In this document: positions 6,047-9,618 of the stretch, one piece after another
Layout of the letters: each line of letters begins with the position of its first letter
Numbering within the stretch: the stretch's first letter is position 1
From: an uncultured Verrucomicrobiota bacterium
GTDB lineage: Bacteria; Verrucomicrobiota; Verrucomicrobiia; Chthoniobacterales; SZAS-18
Length of the DNA: 9,618 nucleotides
Reading direction: 5' to 3'
Assembly (NCBI GenBank): GCA_937873255.1
Contig: CALMVM010000005.1
Coordinates: forward strand, 1-9,618
The notes under the pieces: model-generated
The model's input: the letters and a program-made list of their open reading frames with translations, nothing else
Database searches by the model: none
What the model was told of the DNA's origin: nothing
Position numbers and translations under genes: made by a program

Positions 6047-7039
6047 ATGCCATCCATTGTCCTCCATTCGCCGGAGCCCGAGCTTCCCGCCGACAACCGC
6101 TGGCGGTTCGGCGAGCACGACCGTTTGCACAAGAGCGCGGCGCAATCCACCCGGCATCGCCTCACGGAGGACGCCGGGGAGGCGGCGCTCATCCTGTTCA
6201 GCGGCGGCGGGCCGGAGCCGTTTCACCGCTCCATCACTTCCACGCCGCTCTTCAGGCAACACCCGGCGAAATGCTTTGTATTCGATTCGGCGGATCAGCC
6301 GCTTGCGTTGTTACCGGGGGTTTATCCCTCGATTGAGAAATCATGGTACGACCCACGGTGGACCCGGTCGGGTTGTTACATCGACGACGCACGACAATTC
6401 GAGCGCCAGCCCTGGCAGACGGAGATGCCCTATCTGTTCTCGTTCAGCGGCTCGTATTGCAACGCGGAGGTCCGGCGGCAACTCGCCTCACTCCATCATC
6501 CGCGCGCTCATTTGGTGGACACCTCCGGCCGGGTCGCCCCGGCGTTCATGACCGGTGATGCCGACGCGATCCAAGAGCTTTACAAGACCTACGTGGACGC
6601 CGTGCGCCAGAGCCGGTTCGTGTTGTGCCCGCGCGGGATCGGGTGTTCCTCGCAACGGATTTTCGAGGTGATGCGGATGGGTCGCGCGCCGGTGATTCTT
6701 TCGGATGAATGGGTCTCGCCCGTCGGACCGGATTGGGAGCGGTTTTCCGTCCGGGTTCCCGAGGCGAATGTCCTCGCACTCCCGAAGATCCTCGGGCCGT
6801 TGGAAGCATCGGCCCGGCAAATGGGCACCGTCGCCCGCCAGGAATGGGAACGGTGGTTCGCCCCGGCAGTGCAGTTCGACTCCGTGGTGGACTGGTGCCT
6901 GGACATTCAGCGCGCCGACAAATGCGGTGACCCGTGGTTTCGGCGACGGAAATTCCTTCAGATCCTGCGGCCCTTTCACCTGCGGAGCTACCTGCGGTAC
7001 CTGAAACAGACCCGGAACGCGTCCGCGCGGTCAGAATGA
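6047..7039 (+). CDS. Exostosin-like (GT47-type) glycosyltransferase
   Basis: The product has 330 residues from ATG 6047. The decisive segment is 187-219, with RQSRFVLCPRG, then SQRIFEVMRMGRAPVILSD. This is the nucleotide-sugar-binding half of exostosin-type glycosyltransferases, where a glutamate in the RIFE/RLFE motif (E207 here) is conserved. Upstream YLFSFSGSYCN (129-139) and a following basic segment match the family's middle region (usually FxGs...R). The C-terminal 295-325 is strongly basic and aromatic (WFRRRKFLQILRPFHLRSYLRYLK) and may contact membrane or substrate. No signal peptide or transmembrane segment is evident, so the protein is probably cytosolic. Such enzymes usually transfer a sugar during synthesis of surface glycans, but no other glycan gene is nearby and the donor and acceptor are unknown. 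It begins 72 bases after the DUF892 stop, without a Shine-Dalgarno sequence. Confidence 0.85.
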   Translation: MPSIVLHSPEPELPADNRWRFGEHDRLHKSAAQSTRHRLTEDAGEAALILFSGGGPEPFHRSITSTPLFRQHPAKCFVFDSADQPLALLPGVYPSIEKSWYDPRWTRSGCYIDDARQFERQPWQTEMPYLFSFSGSYCNAEVRRQLASLHHPRAHLVDTSGRVAPAFMTGDADAIQELYKTYVDAVRQSRFVLCPRGIGCSSQRIFEVMRMGRAPVILSDEWVSPVGPDWERFSVRVPEANVLALPKILGPLEASARQMGTVARQEWERWFAPAVQFDSVVDWCLDIQRADKCGDPWFRRRKFLQILRPFHLRSYLRYLKQTRNASARSE

Positions 7040-7070
7040 TTGACAGGCGCGGCGAAAGGACGAACATTAT
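7040..7070 (+). promoter_or_regulatory. Candidate promoter for the glutaredoxin-like gene
   Basis: A perfect TTGACA (7040-7045) starts at the base after the previous stop codon. CATTAT (7065-7070), matching four of six -10 positions, lies 19 bases downstream, slightly long for a standard spacer. Transcription would start about 20 bases before the ATG, leaving a short leader without a Shine-Dalgarno sequence. Confidence 0.4.
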
Positions 7071-7097
7071 CCCGTCATCTCAGCCGATTTTTGTCCT

Positions 7098-7457
7098 ATG
7101 GAAAAACCACAGATCACCGCTTACCTGAAAACCTACTGCGGCTGGAGCGCGGGCGTGCGCGCCATCCTGCAAAAGCACGACCTGCCCTACACCGAAAAGG
7201 ACATCATCCAGAACCCCGCGTTCCGCTGGGAGATGGAGCAAAAGAGCGGCCAACCGCTCTCGCCCTGTGTCGAGGTCAACGGAACGATGCTGCCCGACGT
7301 GAGCGGCGACGACGTGGAGCGTTATCTCCTCGAAAAAGGCCTGGTCGGCGACAGCAGCGCGCCGGTGGCCGTTCCCACCAACGCCCCTTGCACCGACGCG
7401 CAACACGCCGCGATGGCGGCGGGCGACGCGCCGTTGGCGTTCAAGCCCAACCACTGA
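7098..7457 (+). CDS. Glutaredoxin-like protein with CGWS active site
   Basis: The product has 119 residues from ATG 7098. It has a thioredoxin-fold start (ITAYLKTYCGWSAGVRAIL, 6-24) with one active-site cysteine C14 in C-G-W-S, like the monothiol CGFS glutaredoxins. PYTEKDI (30-36) is the usual second strand. GQPLSPCVEVNG (51-62) supplies the cis-proline P56, and SGDDVERYL (69-77) corresponds to the glutathione-binding GG/SDD turn. Likely role: glutathione-linked or related thiol chemistry, or iron-sulfur handling, in the cytosol. C57 next to the cis-proline is unusual and could pair with C14. A C-terminal extension of about 35 residues carries another Cys (C98, in APCTDAQ) and is not part of a minimal glutaredoxin. 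The gene has its own candidate promoter and two terminators, so it is probably monocistronic. Confidence 0.85.
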   Translation: MEKPQITAYLKTYCGWSAGVRAILQKHDLPYTEKDIIQNPAFRWEMEQKSGQPLSPCVEVNGTMLPDVSGDDVERYLLEKGLVGDSSAPVAVPTNAPCTDAQHAAMAAGDAPLAFKPNH

Positions 7458-7462
7458 AGGCG

Positions 7463-7482
7463 GCGGGCTCACCCGCGTTTTT
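7463..7482 (+). terminator. First, weaker terminator after the glutaredoxin-like gene
   Basis: GCGGG (7463-7467) pairs with CCCGC (7472-7476) around a CTCA loop, followed by GTTTTT. The stem is only five pairs but all G-C, and it begins 5 bases after the stop codon. It stands just before a stronger hairpin. Confidence 0.55.
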
Positions 7483-7489
7483 CACGATC

Positions 7490-7523
7490 AGCCTTCCCTT
7501 TTACCGGGGAAGGCTTTTCTTTT
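7490..7523 (+). terminator. Strong intrinsic terminator between the glutaredoxin-like gene and cutA
   Basis: AGCCTTCCC (7490-7498) pairs perfectly with GGGAAGGCT (7507-7515) around an 8-base loop, followed by TTTCTTTT. It ends 6 bases before the cutA start codon, so it must be read through, or transcription must begin inside it, for cutA to be expressed. Confidence 0.85.
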
Positions 7524-7529
7524 GGCGGG

Positions 7530-7865
7530 ATGAACCCGAACCCGGAGGATTTTCTGCTGGTTTTCACGACCTTCCCGGACGCCGGGAAGGCCAGGGAAGT
7601 GGCGCACGTTCTGGTGGGCGAACAACTCGCGGCGTGCGGCAACGTGCTGCCCGGCGTGACGAGCGTCTACGTCTGGCAGGGCGAGCGGGAGGAAAGCGAG
7701 GAAGTGCTCGTGTTGCTCAAGAGCCGGCGCGGGCTGTACGCGGCGTTGGAGGCGCGTTTGAAGACGCTGCATCCCTACGAGGTGCCGGAGATTATCGCGG
7801 TGGAACTCGCCGCCGGATTGCCGGCTTACCTGCAATGGGTGGGAAAAATGACGAATGACGAATGA
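7530..7865 (+). CDS. cutA: Divalent-cation tolerance protein CutA
   Basis: The product has 111 residues from ATG 7530. CutA1 proteins form stable trimers that bind copper and other divalent ions; their physiological job is still debated. Family marks are all present: FLLVFTTFPD (8-17), GEQLAACGNVLPGVTSVYVWQGE (30-52), EEVLVLLKSR (57-66), HPYEVPEI (81-88) and the closing AYLQWV (99-104). The family normally ends about there. The last residues MTNDE and the TGA come from three tandem copies of the heptamer ATGACGA that belong to the adjacent inverted repeat. The start has only GGCGGG in front of it and sits 6 bases downstream of a strong terminator. No metal-efflux or redox partner gene is fused or overlapping, although the glutaredoxin-like gene lies just upstream. 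Confidence 0.96.
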   Translation: MNPNPEDFLLVFTTFPDAGKAREVAHVLVGEQLAACGNVLPGVTSVYVWQGEREESEEVLVLLKSRRGLYAALEARLKTLHPYEVPEIIAVELAAGLPAYLQWVGKMTNDE

Positions 7866-7936
7866 CGAAGATCAGAGACAGGGAGGAAGTTATCCGGTGC
7901 CTCCTTCTGTCATTCGTCATTCGTCATTCGTCATTT
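7846..7936. repeat. Inverted repeat with arms of tandem ATGACGA heptamers
   Basis: Bases 7846-7869 and 7913-7936 are perfect reverse complements (24 bp) around a 43-base spacer. The left arm contains three ATGACGA copies. The right arm contains about four copies of the complementary TCGTCAT unit. The spacer holds a further pairing, GGAGG (7882-7886) with CCTCC (7900-7904), so a nearly continuous hairpin is possible. On the minus strand the stem leads into TTTTT, which would make it a terminator for the response-regulator gene. It fills the entire gap between cutA and the regulator and supplies the cutA stop codon. It may be a mobile or dispersed repeat or a slippage-expanded terminator. Confidence 0.85.
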
Positions 7937-7939
7937 CTC

Positions 7940-9316
<1,377 letters not shown>

Positions 9317-9342
9317 AGAAAGGAGGGCGCTGGGGTAGCTAG

Positions 9343-9366
9343 CGGATGATGGAACGGATGATGGAA
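9343..9366. repeat. Tandem 12-bp direct repeat in the regulator leader
   Basis: CGGATGATGGAA occurs twice back to back at 9343-9354 and 9355-9366, 27 to 50 bases upstream of the regulator start. Twelve-base spacing puts both copies almost on the same helix face, which would suit paired protein binding. It may equally be a slippage duplication. Confidence 0.7.
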
Positions 9367-9426
9367 TCTACCTTTATCGCAAAACTGAGAACTGGAAAGC
9401 ATTTAATTCTTAAAATCGACAATTTT
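9367..9426 (-). promoter_or_regulatory. AT-rich upstream region of the response-regulator gene
   Basis: The 60-base row 9361-9420 is about one-third GC in an otherwise GC-rich window. On the minus strand it contains TGCGATAAA (9380-9372), which resembles an extended -10 element, but no good -35 box. This is the most likely place for the regulator's promoter. No sigma-54 GG/GC pair at the required spacing was found. Confidence 0.3.
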
Positions 9427-9618
9427 TCATTGCCGCGACGACGCCGGGACTTTGCCGTCGATCACCCGCCACACCGTTGGCCGGCGGCAGGCGAGGATTT
9501 CGGCATGAATCGTGCCTGCGTCCGCACCCTCTCCACAAGGCATAGCGATCAGGTCGGCAAAAGCGCCCGGCCGGATACAACCCAGGCGTCCGTCGAGGTT
9601 CAGCGCACGCGCCGGCGC
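9427..9618 (-). CDS. Amidohydrolase-family protein, C-terminal end (5' part outside window)
   Basis: The minus-strand frame is open from the window edge to a TGA at 9429-9427, giving 63 residues. It opens with APARALNLDGRLGCIRPG, followed by AFADLIAMP. This is the closing segment of metal-dependent amidohydrolases (imidazolonepropionase, chlorohydrolase and SsnA-like): the A-R-A-L-G-L-x-x-R-x-G-x-I-x-P-G-x-x-A-D-L motif that ends the barrel and returns to the small beta domain. WRVIDGKVPA near the end matches the usual terminal strand. The metal-binding residues lie in the missing part, so the substrate cannot be named. The gene lies upstream of the regulator on the same strand with 110 bases between them and no convincing terminator. 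Confidence 0.8.
   Translation of the reverse strand, partial: APARALNLDGRLGCIRPGAFADLIAMPCGEGADAGTIHAEILACRRPTVWRVIDGKVPASSRQ

Noticed and set aside
7846..7936. Heptamer array as a CRISPR array
   Set aside because: Units are 7 bases with no unique spacers, and the two arms are in opposite orientation. It is a simple tandem and inverted repeat.

Overview
The window most resembles a Verrucomicrobiota-type chromosome (Pedosphaera/Limisphaera-like). This is an inference, not a database result. It rests on the high GC, on the near absence of Shine-Dalgarno sequences at the gene starts, on the mixture of families, and on the TPR repeat type at the left edge. All genes found look chromosomal. No integrase, transposase, phage gene, CRISPR array, tRNA or rRNA was seen.

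Layout. (1) 1-1731, plus strand: the C-terminal part of a large TPR protein whose N-terminus lies outside the window. Eight phase-locked 144-bp repeats are visible in the DNA. (2) 1758-2627, minus: a Tat-type exported protein with a Cys/His arrangement like papain-fold (C39-like) peptidases. (3) 2628-2822: a divergent intergenic stretch with a probable rpsA promoter that overlaps two nested inverted repeats. (4) 2823-4523, plus: rpsA, six-domain ribosomal protein S1, followed by a strong intrinsic terminator with a GNRA-type loop. (5) 4662-5305, minus: a lower-GC two-gene unit, a nucleotidyltransferase-fold gene and a 66-residue ORF that overlap by ATGA. (6) 5405-5974, plus: a DUF892/YciE ferritin-like protein. 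(7) 6047-7039, plus: an exostosin-like (GT47-type) glycosyltransferase. (8) 7098-7457, plus: a CGWS glutaredoxin-like protein with its own likely promoter and two tandem terminators. (9) 7530-7865, plus: cutA, starting only 6 bases after one of those terminators. (10) 7846-7936: an inverted repeat whose arms are tandem ATGACGA heptamers. It supplies the last codons and stop of cutA and fills the gap before the next, convergent gene. (11) 7940-9316, minus: an NtrC-family sigma-54 response regulator with all key motifs. (12) 9427-9618, minus: the C-terminal end of an amidohydrolase cut by the window edge.

The genes do not form one pathway. Most look like single-gene transcription units with housekeeping, stress or redox, surface-polysaccharide and regulatory roles. 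The most unusual parts are the small nucleotidyltransferase/partner operon, the heptamer-armed inverted repeat fused to the cutA end, the terminator jammed against the cutA start, the nested inverted repeats at the rpsA promoter, and the TPR protein whose missing N-terminus may carry an effector or signalling domain. I do not see a complete new multi-gene system.
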